Shown here: in pieces, positions 48,269-57,751 of the stretch
How the letters are laid out: every line of letters begins with the position of its first letter
Position numbering within the stretch: the stretch's first letter is position 1
Notes under the pieces: generated by a model
The model's database searches: none
Told to the model about the DNA's origin: nothing
What the model saw: only the letters and a program-made list of their open reading frames with translations
Assembly: GCF_000379125.1 (NCBI RefSeq)
Contig: NZ_KB900626.1
Location: forward strand, 2,676,667 to 2,740,666
Source of the DNA: Methylosinus sp. LW4
Lineage (GTDB): Bacteria > Pseudomonadota > Alphaproteobacteria > Rhizobiales > Beijerinckiaceae
Length of the DNA stretch: 64,000 nucleotides
Direction: 5' to 3'
Position numbers and translations under genes: made by a program

Positions 48269-48418
48269 CGTTATGAAACCAATATTTATAACGTGACATT
48301 TCCGCAACAGAGGCGGCGGAAACGCCGCCGCGGCGGCCCGGCTCGGCTCCACATCTCTAGTCAATCCCTATAGTCCATGGTTAAGGAATTTTACTGATCC
48401 GTTCATATGGGGACGAAC

Positions 48419-50077
48419 ATGAAGAAACACGGCGATATCGGCGGCTCGACCGCGCGCCTCTCGGGCGGAGTCGCCCTTGTCGCATTTTGCGGGCTGCTGG
48501 GCGTTCCGGCCTCGGCGCTGGCGGATACGGCGAGCGAGATCAAGGCGCTGAAGGCGGAGCTCAAGCGGCTCGAGGCCAAGGTCTCGCAGCAGGCCAAGGA
48601 CAATGCGCAGGTCAAGAATGCGCTGAATTCCGCCAAGGCCGCGCCCACCAACGCCCCGCCGCCGGTCTTCGTCTCCTTCCGCAACGGCCTCTTCGTCGAG
48701 ACCGAGGATCAGGACTTCAATTTCAAGGTCGGCGGACATCTGCAGATCGACGGCGGCTTCGCCTCCTCGGCCGACACCATCTCCCGCTCCAATGTCGGCT
48801 TCCGCCGCGCCCGCCTCGAGATCGAGGGCAAGGCGTTCAAAAACTGGTTCTACAAGGTCCAGTACGACTTCACCGGCGCCGGCGTCGCCGGCATTCGCGA
48901 TTTCTATGTCGCCTATCGCGACAAGCTGCTCCCCTCGGAGATCAGCTCGCAGCCCGTCACCTTCCAGATCGGCAATTTCCGCGAGCCCTTCAGCCTGGAA
49001 GCGACCGAATCGTCGAAATATTTCACCTTCATCGAGCGCTCTCTGCCTTCCGTCCTCTCGCCGAGCCGCCATACCGGCGCGGCGGTCGGCGTCGGCGACA
49101 AGCAGTGGAGCGTCAAGGCCGGCATATTCTCGACCAGCCCGCAGGACACGGCGACCGCGCCGCCCACGGGGGAGGCGCAATATTGGGATGCGGCCGTGCG
49201 CGGCGTCTATGCGCCGATCACCGAGGAGGACAAGCTGCTCCATCTCGGCGGCTCCTTCAAATATCACAAGCCGAACAACACCACCGCGGCGACCGACGCC
49301 GCCAATCTGCGCCCCGGCCAATCGCCCGAGCGCGAGGAGACCGACGTGCTCGGCGGCGGCGGCGCGCTCACCCGCGTCTCCGCGGCGCAGGATCTCTCCT
49401 GCGGCGCCTCGGCGGCCAGCCTCAACATCACGACCACCGGAGCGGGCCAGCTCATCGCTCCCTTCGCCCGTCGCTCGAGCTGCCTGAAATACTCCTACAA
49501 CTACGGCTTCGAGGCCGCCGCCGCCTATGGCCCGGTCTCACTGCAGGCGGAATATATCGCCGCCCAATATGAGCGCGACTTCACCAACGCCCTCATCTTC
49601 GGCAATGGCGGCGGAACCAGCCTGCGCTATAGCGGCTATTACGTTCTCGGCTCCCTGTTCCTGACCGGCGAGTCCCGCGCGGCCTCCTACAAGGGCTACG
49701 ACAAGGACTTCAACACGCCGGGCAGCTTCGGCGAGGTTCAGATCAAGAACCCGCTGAACAAGGGCGGCTATGGCGCCTTCGAGCTGGCGGCGCGCTACAG
49801 CGAGATCAATCTCAACAATGGCGGTCTCGTCGACGGCAACTTCGTCTATGCGGCGACCGTGGCCGGCAACGCCGCGCAGAAGGCCCTGGCCAGCACGGCG
49901 ACGCTGGGCGGACGCCAGGACAATTTCTCCCTCGCGCTGAACTGGTATCCGGTGAAGGGCGTGCGCTTCCAGGCCAATTGGACCAAGACGCTGACGCTGG
50001 TCGCGCCCTCCGACCGCCCCTATCTCAATGGCGAGCATCCGAGCCTCTTCCTCGCCCGGGCGCAAATCTACTGGTGA
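48419..50077 (+). CDS. OprO/OprP-type porin, paralog C
   Basis: 552 aa from the ATG at 48419 (MKKHGDIGGS, GGGGA upstream); an ATG at 48407 adds four residues but has no better ribosome site, and 48419 gives exactly the length of paralogs A and B. Signal peptide, coiled coil (SEIKALKAELKRLEAKVSQQ), barrel with SNVGFRRARLEIEGKAFKNW and final FLARAQIYW. Loops such as TEEDKLLHLGGSFKYHKPN match paralog A closely. Confidence 0.9.
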   Translation: MKKHGDIGGSTARLSGGVALVAFCGLLGVPASALADTASEIKALKAELKRLEAKVSQQAKDNAQVKNALNSAKAAPTNAPPPVFVSFRNGLFVETEDQDFNFKVGGHLQIDGGFASSADTISRSNVGFRRARLEIEGKAFKNWFYKVQYDFTGAGVAGIRDFYVAYRDKLLPSEISSQPVTFQIGNFREPFSLEATESSKYFTFIERSLPSVLSPSRHTGAAVGVGDKQWSVKAGIFSTSPQDTATAPPTGEAQYWDAAVRGVYAPITEEDKLLHLGGSFKYHKPNNTTAATDAANLRPGQSPEREETDVLGGGGALTRVSAAQDLSCGASAASLNITTTGAGQLIAPFARRSSCLKYSYNYGFEAAAAYGPVSLQAEYIAAQYERDFTNALIFGNGGGTSLRYSGYYVLGSLFLTGESRAASYKGYDKDFNTPGSFGEVQIKNPLNKGGYGAFELAARYSEINLNNGGLVDGNFVYAATVAGNAAQKALASTATLGGRQDNFSLALNWYPVKGVRFQANWTKTLTLVAPSDRPYLNGEHPSLFLARAQIYW

Positions 50078-50121
50078 GGGGCGCTTCGATCGAGGCGTCT
50101 TATATTACGCTCCAATTCACG

Positions 50122-50151
50122 CGGCCGCCCCTTCGGGCGGCCGTTTTTTTT
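50122..50151 (+). terminator. Intrinsic terminator after porin C
   Basis: A 9-bp CGGCCGCCC stem (50122-50130 with 50135-50143), four-base loop and a run of eight T's (50144-50151). Confidence 0.88.
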
Positions 50152-50310
50152 GGGCGATGCGACGCGGCGGCGGACGTTTGCATCCCGTAGAAAACATAAT
50201 ATCAAATTAAGAACTTTGCGTCGTCGATTCGGCGCAGCGTAGGTAATCGGCCTATTTACTTAAGCGTAAATACGTAATTCGATTCCTTTTTGCTGCGGCG
50301 GATCTCAAAT

Positions 50311-51981
50311 ATGTCCAATATTTTCCGTATTTCTATTGTCATCGCGACAGTCGCGCAAAGCGTCGCTGCGGGGCGCGCCGAAGAGCTTCCGAAACGGCAG
50401 GCCGCGCCCGTCGAATATGTCCGCATCTGCGACCAATATGGCGCGGCCTTCTTCTATATCCCCGGCAACAACACCTGCCTGCGCATCGGCGGCGCCGTCG
50501 TCGCCGAATGGCGCTCTTGGAGCACCTCCTATCGAATGTCGCGCAGCATCATCGCGACCGACAATCCTTTCGCCTTCGGCCCCAGCATCAACTCGAATCC
50601 GCTCGGCATTCCGGGACATGTTCCCATCCTGGGCTATTCCAATCCGCGCAGCGGCGACAATTCCGGCTTCGTCGGCCTCGGCCGGGTGGAGATGGACGCG
50701 CGCGCGCCGACCGACTACGGCACGATGCGCGCCTTCGTGCGGCTCGAATCGCAATTCGGCTCGGACAGCAGCGCGGCGACCGGCTCGATCAGCGGCTCGC
50801 AATATTTCGGCGCGGCCAATTACTCCAATGGCAATGTATTCCGCACGACGGCGCGCGAGACGACGATCCTCAACAAGGCCTTTGTGCAATTTGGCGGCAT
50901 TACCGCCGGCCGCGTGCAATCCTTCTTCGATTTCTACACGGACAATATCGATTGGGAGGCGCTGCGCGGCTCCAACGCCACCGTCGGCGCGCTGGCCTAT
51001 ACCTATAGCTTCCGCGACGGCGTCTCTCTGAGCTTTTCTCTCGAGGACAATGTCTCGCGGCGCGGCTTCGTCGGCTCGACCATCGGCGCCTTCAATTATG
51101 TGGCGGCGGTCTACGGCCTCTCGGGCGCGGCAGCGGACGCCGCCGCGGCGGCCTGGGGAACACGCTTCACCGGCGTGCCGGACGGCGTGCAAATTCCAGA
51201 GATCGTCGGCGCCTTCCGCATCGACCAGCCCTGGGGCGCCGTGCAGCTGTCCGGCGCGGCGCATCAGCTGCGCACATCCACCTACACGCGCAACGCCACA
51301 GTGGCGACGCCCGTCACCGGCCTGCCGCTCGGCACCGCCATCCCCGTCGTTTCGCAGGACGATTACGGCTATGCGTTTCAGCTCGGCTGGCAGTTCAATC
51401 TCGACAAATTCGCCCCCGATATTTTTTCCGAGGGCGACAAATTATGGGTGCAGGGAACCTACGCCCGCGGCGCCGTCGGCTATCTGATGGGCAATAATCT
51501 CAGCTTCAACGGCGGCCCCGTGAACGGCAACGCCTTCTACGGCTATGGCAATGGCGGCGTGAAAGCCAGCAATGGCTGGGAGTTTCTGAGCTTCGACTGC
51601 ATATGGACCGCCGCCGCCCATTGCGACAAATCGATCGGCTGGGTGGGGCTGGCCGCCTTCAAGCATTATTGGACGCCGACGCTCTCCTCCGGCGTCTACG
51701 GCTCGCTGATGGAGCTCTATTACAGCCCGAGCGCCATCGCCGATTTCGGCGGCGGCGTCGGCGCCGTGAACACGACCGAATATCGCGTCGGCTCCAATCT
51801 CGTCTGGACGCCGATCAAGAATTTCGACCTCGGCGGCGAGCTGATGTATCTGCGCGACAATCATCACAGCCGGCCGGTGGGGCTCGCGCCGGACATAGCG
51901 CTGTGGTCGGTCGGCCTGCCGTCATGGAAGGGCGCCAACGCCACTGTGGAAGGCCGCCTGCGCCTCCAACGCTCCTTCTGA
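50311..51981 (+). CDS. Alphaproteobacterial Porin_2-type porin
   Basis: 556 aa from the ATG at 50311; a TTG at 50290 would add seven residues. Signal peptide (to AAGRAEE), then YVRICDQYGAAFFYIP and NNTCLRIGGAVVAEW, the two-cysteine start of Omp2a/b-type porins. The barrel has RVEMDARAPTDYGTMRAFVR and ends FEGRLRLQRSF-like (VEGRLRLQRSF). Not related to the OprO/OprP type next to it. A diffusion channel for small solutes in the outer membrane. Confidence 0.88.
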   Translation: MSNIFRISIVIATVAQSVAAGRAEELPKRQAAPVEYVRICDQYGAAFFYIPGNNTCLRIGGAVVAEWRSWSTSYRMSRSIIATDNPFAFGPSINSNPLGIPGHVPILGYSNPRSGDNSGFVGLGRVEMDARAPTDYGTMRAFVRLESQFGSDSSAATGSISGSQYFGAANYSNGNVFRTTARETTILNKAFVQFGGITAGRVQSFFDFYTDNIDWEALRGSNATVGALAYTYSFRDGVSLSFSLEDNVSRRGFVGSTIGAFNYVAAVYGLSGAAADAAAAAWGTRFTGVPDGVQIPEIVGAFRIDQPWGAVQLSGAAHQLRTSTYTRNATVATPVTGLPLGTAIPVVSQDDYGYAFQLGWQFNLDKFAPDIFSEGDKLWVQGTYARGAVGYLMGNNLSFNGGPVNGNAFYGYGNGGVKASNGWEFLSFDCIWTAAAHCDKSIGWVGLAAFKHYWTPTLSSGVYGSLMELYYSPSAIADFGGGVGAVNTTEYRVGSNLVWTPIKNFDLGGELMYLRDNHHSRPVGLAPDIALWSVGLPSWKGANATVEGRLRLQRSF

Positions 51982-51999
51982 CCCGCTTGGGGCGTCGCC

Positions 52000-53157
52000 T
52001 CAACCCGCGCGCGGCGTGAAGACGCCGTCCGCCTCCATCATCTCGAGCAGCATGCCCTCGCGCAGGCCGCGATCGGCGATGCGGGTGCGGGCCGCCGGGA
52101 AGACGCGGCGTATCGCCTCAAAGATCGCGCAGCCGGCGAGCACGAGATCGGCGCGCTGCGGGCCGATGCAGCCATTGGCGGCGCGCTGGTCGAAATCCAT
52201 GGCGCGCAGCGAATCGATGGCGCGCGTGGCGTCCTCGTCCGAGAGCCAGAGCCCGTCGACGCGCCAGCGATCATAGCGCTCGAGGCCGAGATGCACACCG
52301 GCGAGCGTCGTCACCGTGCCGGAGGTGCCGAGCAGATGAAAGCGCTCGCAGCGCCGCTCCGCCGCCGTGCGCTCGGCGAAGGCGGCGAGCCCCTCGAGCG
52401 CGCGCGCCGTCATCGCCTCATAAATGTCCGGCGTCACGCTCTTGCCGCCGAATCGCTCCGCCAGCGAGACGACGCCGAGCTCGAGCGAGGTCCAATGGCG
52501 CAATTCGCCGCCCTGCGCGTCGCGCGTCAGCCACACCAGCTCGGTGGAGCCGCCGCCGATGTCGAAGAGCAGAATGCTCTCCGCGCGCGGATCCGCGAGC
52601 GAGCCGCAGCCGCGCGCGGCGAGGCGGGCCTCGGTCTCGCGATCGATGACCTCGAGCAGCAGGCCGGTGCGCTCGCGCACGCGCTCGACGAATTCCGCGC
52701 CATTGTCGGCCGCGCGGCAGGCCTGGGTGGCGATCAGTCGGGCGCGGGAGACGCCGCGGGCGCTCATTTTCTCGCGGCAGACGTCCAGCGCCTCCAGCGT
52801 GCGCTCGATCGCCTGCTCGCAGATGCGGCTCGAGGAGCCCATGCCCTCGCCGAGCCGCACGATGCGCGAGAAGGCGTCGACGATGCGCAGCATGTCCGTC
52901 TTGCGCCGGGAGCGCTGCTCCGGCCGGGCGATCAGCAGCCGGCAATTATTGGTGCCGAGATCGAGCGCCGCATAGACATGATCGTCGCGCCGCTCGCCCA
53001 GAAAGCGAGCGCTCCGCGCGGAGACGTCCGCAGCGCAAAGGGGGTCGGATGGGCGAACAGGATCGCCCGCGCCGTCCACGGATGCGCGCGCCCCCGCTCC
53101 AGCGCGCGGCGCCTCGCCTCCGCCCAGGCCCCCGCCCCAATGTTCCGGCTTTTTCAA
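52000..53157 (-). CDS. Ppx/GppA family phosphatase
   Basis: 385 aa from a TTG at 53157 behind GGGAGG. After a poorly conserved N-terminal 60 residues, the ASKHA-fold signature AALDLGTNNCRLLIARP is followed by LFDIGGGSTELVWL and LGTSGTVTTLAGVHL, as in exopolyphosphatase/guanosine pentaphosphatase. In alphaproteobacteria it often precedes rlmE; here the tRNA-Gln gene is the nearest upstream feature. It hydrolyses polyphosphate or pppGpp; which is not decided. Confidence 0.92.
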   Translation of the reverse strand: MKKPEHWGGGLGGGEAPRAGAGARASVDGAGDPVRPSDPLCAADVSARSARFLGERRDDHVYAALDLGTNNCRLLIARPEQRSRRKTDMLRIVDAFSRIVRLGEGMGSSSRICEQAIERTLEALDVCREKMSARGVSRARLIATQACRAADNGAEFVERVRERTGLLLEVIDRETEARLAARGCGSLADPRAESILLFDIGGGSTELVWLTRDAQGGELRHWTSLELGVVSLAERFGGKSVTPDIYEAMTARALEGLAAFAERTAAERRCERFHLLGTSGTVTTLAGVHLGLERYDRWRVDGLWLSDEDATRAIDSLRAMDFDQRAANGCIGPQRADLVLAGCAIFEAIRRVFPAARTRIADRGLREGMLLEMMEADGVFTPRAG

Positions 53158-53431
53158 CCCGCCTCCCGATCGGCCTTTTTTCCTTCGCGCCGCCGCGCCG
53201 CCGATCCCCGTCTCGACGAACTCTCATGGCCGATCGCGGGAAGTGTAGCAAGGCCGGCGCGAATGCCAAGGAGCGCGTTTACGGGCCGCGCCGGCGGGCG
53301 CGAGCGAGGCCGTTGTGAAAACCAGCAAAGGTCGCGCCACGAACCGCGCCGATCAAACCGCGCCGATCATGTTGACAGAGGCGCATCCTCTCTTTAGATC
53401 ACCGCGACGCGCCGCTTCGCCGCGCGACCGT

Positions 53432-53505
53432 TGGGGGATAGTTCAACGGTAGAACAGCGGACTCTGACTCCGTTAATCTTGGTTCGAATCCAGGTCCCCC
53501 AGCCA
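53432..53505 (+). tRNA. tRNA-Gln (CTG anticodon)
   Basis: 74 nt including an encoded CCA (53503-53505). The acceptor stem pairs TGGGGGA with TCCCCCA, discriminator G. Anticodon stem GCGGA/TCCGT encloses the loop CTCTGAC, giving CTG, which decodes CAG. The T arm GGTTCGAATCC is canonical. Confidence 0.96.
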
Positions 53506-53567
53506 TTTACGTCCGAGCTTTCGCCGAAAGCTCGCGGCCGAGCTCTCCCCGCCAGCCTCGCGCCTCC

Positions 53568-53831
53568 TCACTCGAAGGTCACGCTCAGCCCGTGGCGCTC
53601 GAGCTCTTCTTCTATCGCTTCGAGAATCGACTGCAGCTCGACGATGTCGATGGGGATTTCCTGGTCGGGCGCGTCCCAATGGTCGATGTCGTCGAGGCGG
53701 ATGAAGAAATCCGTGTCCTCCTCGGCGTCCGGGGGCGGCGCGCTATTGGCGATGGTCAGCACATGGCCGCCGGAGAGGACGCGAATCGCGCCTTCCGTCA
53801 TCTCGATCTGGATCGATTTGCGCCGCGCCAT
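53568..53831 (-). CDS. Small hypothetical protein, Imm74-like
   Basis: 87 aa. The start MARRKSIQIEMTEGAIRV, then SGGHVLTIANS and FFIRLDDIDHWDAP, followed by a helix (VELQSILEAIEEELERHG) and a final strand, resembles the Imm74 fold of small immunity-like proteins that are often solitary. No toxin gene is next to it, so an immunity role is doubtful. It is placed 21 bp after mutY on the same strand. Confidence 0.6.
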   Translation of the reverse strand: MARRKSIQIEMTEGAIRVLSGGHVLTIANSAPPPDAEEDTDFFIRLDDIDHWDAPDQEIPIDIVELQSILEAIEEELERHGLSVTFE

Positions 53832-53852
53832 GCAAGATGCTCCCGCTTCAGC

Positions 53853-54965
53853 TCACTCTACGATCAAACCGGCCCGCACCGCCACTTTTCGCATCAAGGT
53901 CGGCAGCCCTTCCTCGGAAAGGCGCGCCAGAGGCGTCCAGCGGCCGTTCTCGATATGGGGCGGCGGCGCCGGAAGCGTCGCGGCGAATATGGTCAGCCGC
54001 AGCGAAAAATGCGTGAACACATGCTCGACCTCCCCTGGCAGCGCGCGCCAGCGCGCCGCGGCGGGCGCATGGGCTTGGGCGCGGGAGGGGTCGAAATCGA
54101 CGCGAAAAGGCGTCGAGGGAAATTCGCTCATGCCGCCGAGCAGGCCGCGCGGCGGCCGCGTGCGCAGCAGGGCCGCGCCGCCGCAGGTGAGGACGAAGGC
54201 CGCGCCGCGCCGCAGCGGCTTCTCGAGCTTTTGCGCCTTTACCGGGAAGCGCTCGGTCTCGCCGCGCCGCGCCGCCTCGCAGCCGGACGCGAAAGGGCAG
54301 AGATCGCAGCGCGGCCCGCGCGGCGTGCAGACCGTCGCGCCGAGATCCATCAAGGCTTGCGTGAAATCGCCGGAGCGCGCGGCGGGAAGCAGCGTCTGCG
54401 CCGTCTCGCGCAATTCGCGCTTGGCCTCGCGGATCGGGCGGTCGATGGCGAAGAGCCGAGCGACGACGCGCTCGACATTGCCGTCGACGGCGACGCAAGG
54501 CGCGTCGAATGCGATGGCCGCCACCGCCGCCGCCGTATAGGGGCCGACGCCGGGCAGAGAGAGAAGATCCCCCTCCTCCCGCGGGAAGACGCCGCCGCGC
54601 TCGAAAGCCACCTGCTGCGCGCAAGCGTGGAGATTGCGGGCGCGGGCGTAATAGCCGAGGCCGGCCCAGGCTTTCATCACCTCCTCCAGCGGCGCGGCGG
54701 CGAGCGCCTCGACGCTCGGCCAACGAGTGAGAAAGCCGAGGAAATAGGGCTTGACCGCCTCCACCGTCGTTTGCTGCAGCATGATCTCCGACAGCCAGAC
54801 GGCGTAAGGGTCGGCCCGCTCGCCGGGCGCGGCGCGCCAGGGCAGATCGCGGCGGCGGCGGTCATACCAGGAGAGCAAATCGGAGAGCAGCGCGCGCGGA
54901 TCGGGCCGCGGCGGCGATTTTGTGGACGACCTCGCGGCCGACGACTTGGCGGGGGCTCTCGGCAT
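53853..54965 (-). CDS. mutY: A/G-specific adenine glycosylase
   Basis: 370 aa. It removes adenine mispaired with 8-oxoguanine. Readable features: YAVWLSEIMLQQTTVEAV (catalytic Glu in the usual place), the HhH-GPD LPGVGPYTAAAVAAIAFD with the following VAVDGNVERVVARL catalytic Asp, and the Fe-S cysteines CTPRGPRCDLCPFASGC. The NUDIX-like C-terminal domain is present (VEHVFTHFSLRLTIF). Divergent from the DUF721 gene. Confidence 0.96.
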   Translation of the reverse strand: MPRAPAKSSAARSSTKSPPRPDPRALLSDLLSWYDRRRRDLPWRAAPGERADPYAVWLSEIMLQQTTVEAVKPYFLGFLTRWPSVEALAAAPLEEVMKAWAGLGYYARARNLHACAQQVAFERGGVFPREEGDLLSLPGVGPYTAAAVAAIAFDAPCVAVDGNVERVVARLFAIDRPIREAKRELRETAQTLLPAARSGDFTQALMDLGATVCTPRGPRCDLCPFASGCEAARRGETERFPVKAQKLEKPLRRGAAFVLTCGGAALLRTRPPRGLLGGMSEFPSTPFRVDFDPSRAQAHAPAAARWRALPGEVEHVFTHFSLRLTIFAATLPAPPPHIENGRWTPLARLSEEGLPTLMRKVAVRAGLIVE

Positions 54966-55015
54966 GGGCTAACCTGTCCTTACCGAGATCAGAGCCGATC
55001 GCGCAAGGAGAGAAC

Positions 55016-55567
55016 ATGACCGACGCGGCGGCCGGACGCTCGAAAATGCGGCGATCGCGCCTCCTCGGCGAATTCGTCGACAAGACGCTCGATCCTCTCG
55101 CCGCGCGCCAGGGCTTCAGCGAAAGCTCGCTGCTGCTGCGCTGGGAGGCGATCGTCGGCGCGCGCGTCGCCGCCATTTGCGAGCCGGTGAAGCTGCAATG
55201 GCCGCCGCGCGCCAAAAAGCGCGCGGCCGACGAAAACCAAGCCGGCGCCAAAAGCCGCGCGGCCGAGAAGACAGACGAGCCAGCGATTCTGGCGCTGCAC
55301 GTCGAGCCGGGCTTCGGCCTCGACATTCAGCATATGAGCGCCGCCATCATCGAACGCGTGAACACGCATCTCGGCTGGCGCTGCGTCGCCAAGATCACGA
55401 TGAAGCAGGAGCCGCTCGCCCCCCGTCGCGTCCGGCCGACGAAGCCGCCGGTCGATCTCGCAGCGCGCCGGCAGGCGGAAGCCGTGACCGAAGGCGTCGC
55501 CGACGAGAGGCTGCGGGCCGCGCTGGTGGCGCTGGGCGAGCGCGCGCTGGCCAAGCCGACCCGCTGA
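55016..55567 (+). CDS. DUF721 (DciA-like) family protein
   Basis: 183 aa from the ATG at 55016 with AAGGAG upstream. The N-terminal DUF721 part (MRRSRLLGEFVDKTLDPL, LLLRWEAIVGARVA) resembles DciA, a loader of the replicative helicase DnaB. The middle is Lys/Ala-rich; the C-terminus is a charged helix. Usually located next to mutY and dsbA in alphaproteobacteria; dsbA is missing here, replaced by a small exported protein gene. Confidence 0.83.
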   Translation: MTDAAAGRSKMRRSRLLGEFVDKTLDPLAARQGFSESSLLLRWEAIVGARVAAICEPVKLQWPPRAKKRAADENQAGAKSRAAEKTDEPAILALHVEPGFGLDIQHMSAAIIERVNTHLGWRCVAKITMKQEPLAPRRVRPTKPPVDLAARRQAEAVTEGVADERLRAALVALGERALAKPTR

Positions 55568-55885
55568 TTATTGGATGATCCAATAAGCGTCGGGATCGCC
55601 GCGCATATGCACCTTCACCAGCCGGCTGAAGGGCGGAACTGCCTCGACGATGATGTCGCCGCCGAGCACGCGGCAATCCTTGCTCTTCAGGCCGCGGCGG
55701 ATGATCTCGCGCGCCGCCTCGAGATCATATTGCTCGGCGAGATCGACGACGCGCTGCATATCCGCGCGCTCCTTGCAGCCGGCATAGCCCGGAAAGCCTT
55801 CGTAGATGACGGCGACCTCGACGGCCGCCGCGGGCGCCAGAAGAAAAAGCGCGAGCGCCGCGCCGAGAATGTAAGAGAGCTTCAT
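55568..55885 (-). CDS. Small hypothetical exported protein
   Basis: 105 aa from the ATG at 55885, with GGAGACGAAT upstream. Signal peptide to about residue 21 (LAPAAAVEV). The mature part carries a cysteine pair (YAGCKERADM and KDCRVLGGD) and a helix (VVDLAEQYDLEAAREIIRRG). No family recognised. The stop codons of this gene and the convergent DUF721 gene are immediately adjacent. Confidence 0.75.
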   Translation of the reverse strand: MKLSYILGAALALFLLAPAAAVEVAVIYEGFPGYAGCKERADMQRVVDLAEQYDLEAAREIIRRGLKSKDCRVLGGDIIVEAVPPFSRLVKVHMRGDPDAYWIIQ

Positions 55886-56026
55886 ATTCGTCTCCAATGA
55901 AAAATCGGCTCGCCGTCAGGGGACGCGCACGCATTCAAAAAAGGACAGCCGGAAATAGATCATCGACGCCGAGGCGAATCACTGCGCGCCATGGTCGCTC
56001 ATTCGGCGAAAAAATTCCGTTGTGGA

Positions 56027-57277
56027 TTATCGAAATCGCTCGACCGCATAGGGCGCCGGATCGGTGAAGGGCGCCTCTCCGGTCATCATCTCGGCGAGCA
56101 GCCTGCCGCTCACCGGGCCGAGCGTGAAGCCGTGATGCTGATGGCCGAAATCGAACCAGAGGCCCTGATGGCGCGGCGCCTTGCCGATGATCGGCAGCAT
56201 GTCCGGGAAGCAGGGGCGGCAGCCCATCCAGGGCTTGGGGTCCAGCCGCTCACCGAGCGGGAACAGCGTGCGCGCGAGCGCTTCGTCCTTTCCCACCTGC
56301 ACGGGCGTCGGCGCGGCGTCGCGGCGAGCGAATTCCGCGCCGGTGGTGAGGCGCACGCCGCGCGTCATCGGCGCCAGCACATAACCATTGTCGGCGTCGA
56401 GAACGGGATGGAAAAGCCGCGCGCCCTCCTTGGTTCCGTAATGCATGTGATAGCCGCGCTTGACCGCGAAGGGCAGATCATAGCCGAGCGGGCGGAAAAT
56501 CTGGTCGGACCAGGGGCCGAGCGCGACGACGACATCGCGGACGATCAGCGCGCCGTCATGCGTGGGCACGCTCCAATGTCCGTCGCGCGTCTGCGCGAGA
56601 GCGCGAACGTCGCCGGCGAGAAAGCGCCCGCCGCGACGCTGGAACAGCTCCGCATAGGCCTGCGCCACCGCGCAAGGATCGGCGACCGAGGCGGTGTCGC
56701 GAAAATGCACGGCGCCGACAACGGGCGCTATGTCGGGCTCCAGCGCCGAGAGGCCGGCGGCGTCCAGCTCCTCGACGCGAAGTGAAAAGTCGCGCAGCCG
56801 GGCGGCGTCGACGAGCCCTTTGGCGAGGCTCTTGTCGCTGCGATAGAGCTTGATCCAGCCGGTGCGGCGGACGATGTCGCCGGCGCCCGAGAGCTGGATC
56901 AGCGCGTCATGCTCCTCGAGGCAGCGCTCGACCAAAGGCAGCGCGTCCAGAGCGTGACGTTTGGCGCGCTCCGGCGCGCTCTCGCGAAAATAGCGCCACA
57001 GCCAGGGCGCGACGCTGGGCAGGGCCGAGACATGATAATGCGCCTGCGGCGAGAGATTGAGCGCATAGCGCAGGAGATCGCCGAGATCGCGCGGGAAGAG
57101 ATAGGGAAAGACGGAGGCGCGCTCGATGAGCCCGGCGTTGCCGAAGCTCGTCTCCAATCCGGCCGCGCCATGCCGATCGACGAGGACGACATCGCGCCCC
57201 CGCGCCTGCAGATGCAGGGCGGCCGAGACTCCGACCATTCCCGCGCCCAGCACGGCGACATCGGCGGTCTGCTGCAT
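56027..57277 (-). CDS. FAD-dependent D-amino acid dehydrogenase-like oxidoreductase
   Basis: 416 aa of the DAO fold. The FAD motif is DVAVLGAGMVGVSAALHLQARG. Other family marks are GLETSFGNAGLIERASVFPY, and near the end GCRPCFPDMLPIIGKAP and WFDFGHQHHGFTLGP, as in DadA, which deaminates D-amino acids such as D-alanine. Probably peripheral to the membrane, feeding quinone. The usual alr partner gene is not nearby. Its start has no obvious regulatory motif upstream. Confidence 0.87.
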   Translation of the reverse strand: MQQTADVAVLGAGMVGVSAALHLQARGRDVVLVDRHGAAGLETSFGNAGLIERASVFPYLFPRDLGDLLRYALNLSPQAHYHVSALPSVAPWLWRYFRESAPERAKRHALDALPLVERCLEEHDALIQLSGAGDIVRRTGWIKLYRSDKSLAKGLVDAARLRDFSLRVEELDAAGLSALEPDIAPVVGAVHFRDTASVADPCAVAQAYAELFQRRGGRFLAGDVRALAQTRDGHWSVPTHDGALIVRDVVVALGPWSDQIFRPLGYDLPFAVKRGYHMHYGTKEGARLFHPVLDADNGYVLAPMTRGVRLTTGAEFARRDAAPTPVQVGKDEALARTLFPLGERLDPKPWMGCRPCFPDMLPIIGKAPRHQGLWFDFGHQHHGFTLGPVSGRLLAEMMTGEAPFTDPAPYAVERFR

Positions 57278-57421
57278 AAGGTCCTCCGGGCGAACACATT
57301 CTGAAACCGAGATATGGCGGCCCGAGCGGGCGAACGCCAGCGCTGGCGTTGGTTCATCCGCAGCAATATTTCGGCCAGAGAGGGCGTCTCGAATTCCAAC
57401 GGTCCGGCCGGCGAAGCGGGC

Positions 57422-57751
57422 TCAAATTACCTCGATGAGGCTTTCGCCTCGCTCCAGCGCCGCCAAGATGTCGGGAAGCATCGTTTCGAACCAGGCCAGA
57501 AGCTCGCGCTTCCGCGTGTTCGGAACGCGCACCCAGACGATTGGCGGGCCGCCACTCTCGAGCGCTTTCCGCTGCGCAAAATCCTCGTCTTTGGAGATAA
57601 CAACGGCGCCGGCCGCAAGGGCATAGCTCCAGATCGAACTGTCGCTGGCGTCTCCGAGACCGACATCCCCGACATGCTCCGCCTCATGTCCCGCCGCGGA
57701 GAGCCAGCGCGCAAGCGCCGGCGGCAGCTGCGCATCGACGAGAAAGCGCAT
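57422..57751 (-). CDS. DUF5615 PIN-like toxin candidate
   Basis: 109 aa. Start MRFLVDAQLPPALARWLSAAGH is the classic DUF5615 N-terminus; then GDASDSSIWSYALAAGAVV and SKDEDF, the acidic residues of a PIN-like nuclease fold. It overlaps the preceding DUF433 gene stop by one base (TGATG). DUF433-DUF5615 pairs are proposed toxin-antitoxin modules. Confidence 0.87.
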   Translation of the reverse strand: MRFLVDAQLPPALARWLSAAGHEAEHVGDVGLGDASDSSIWSYALAAGAVVISKDEDFAQRKALESGGPPIVWVRVPNTRKRELLAWFETMLPDILAALERGESLIEVI

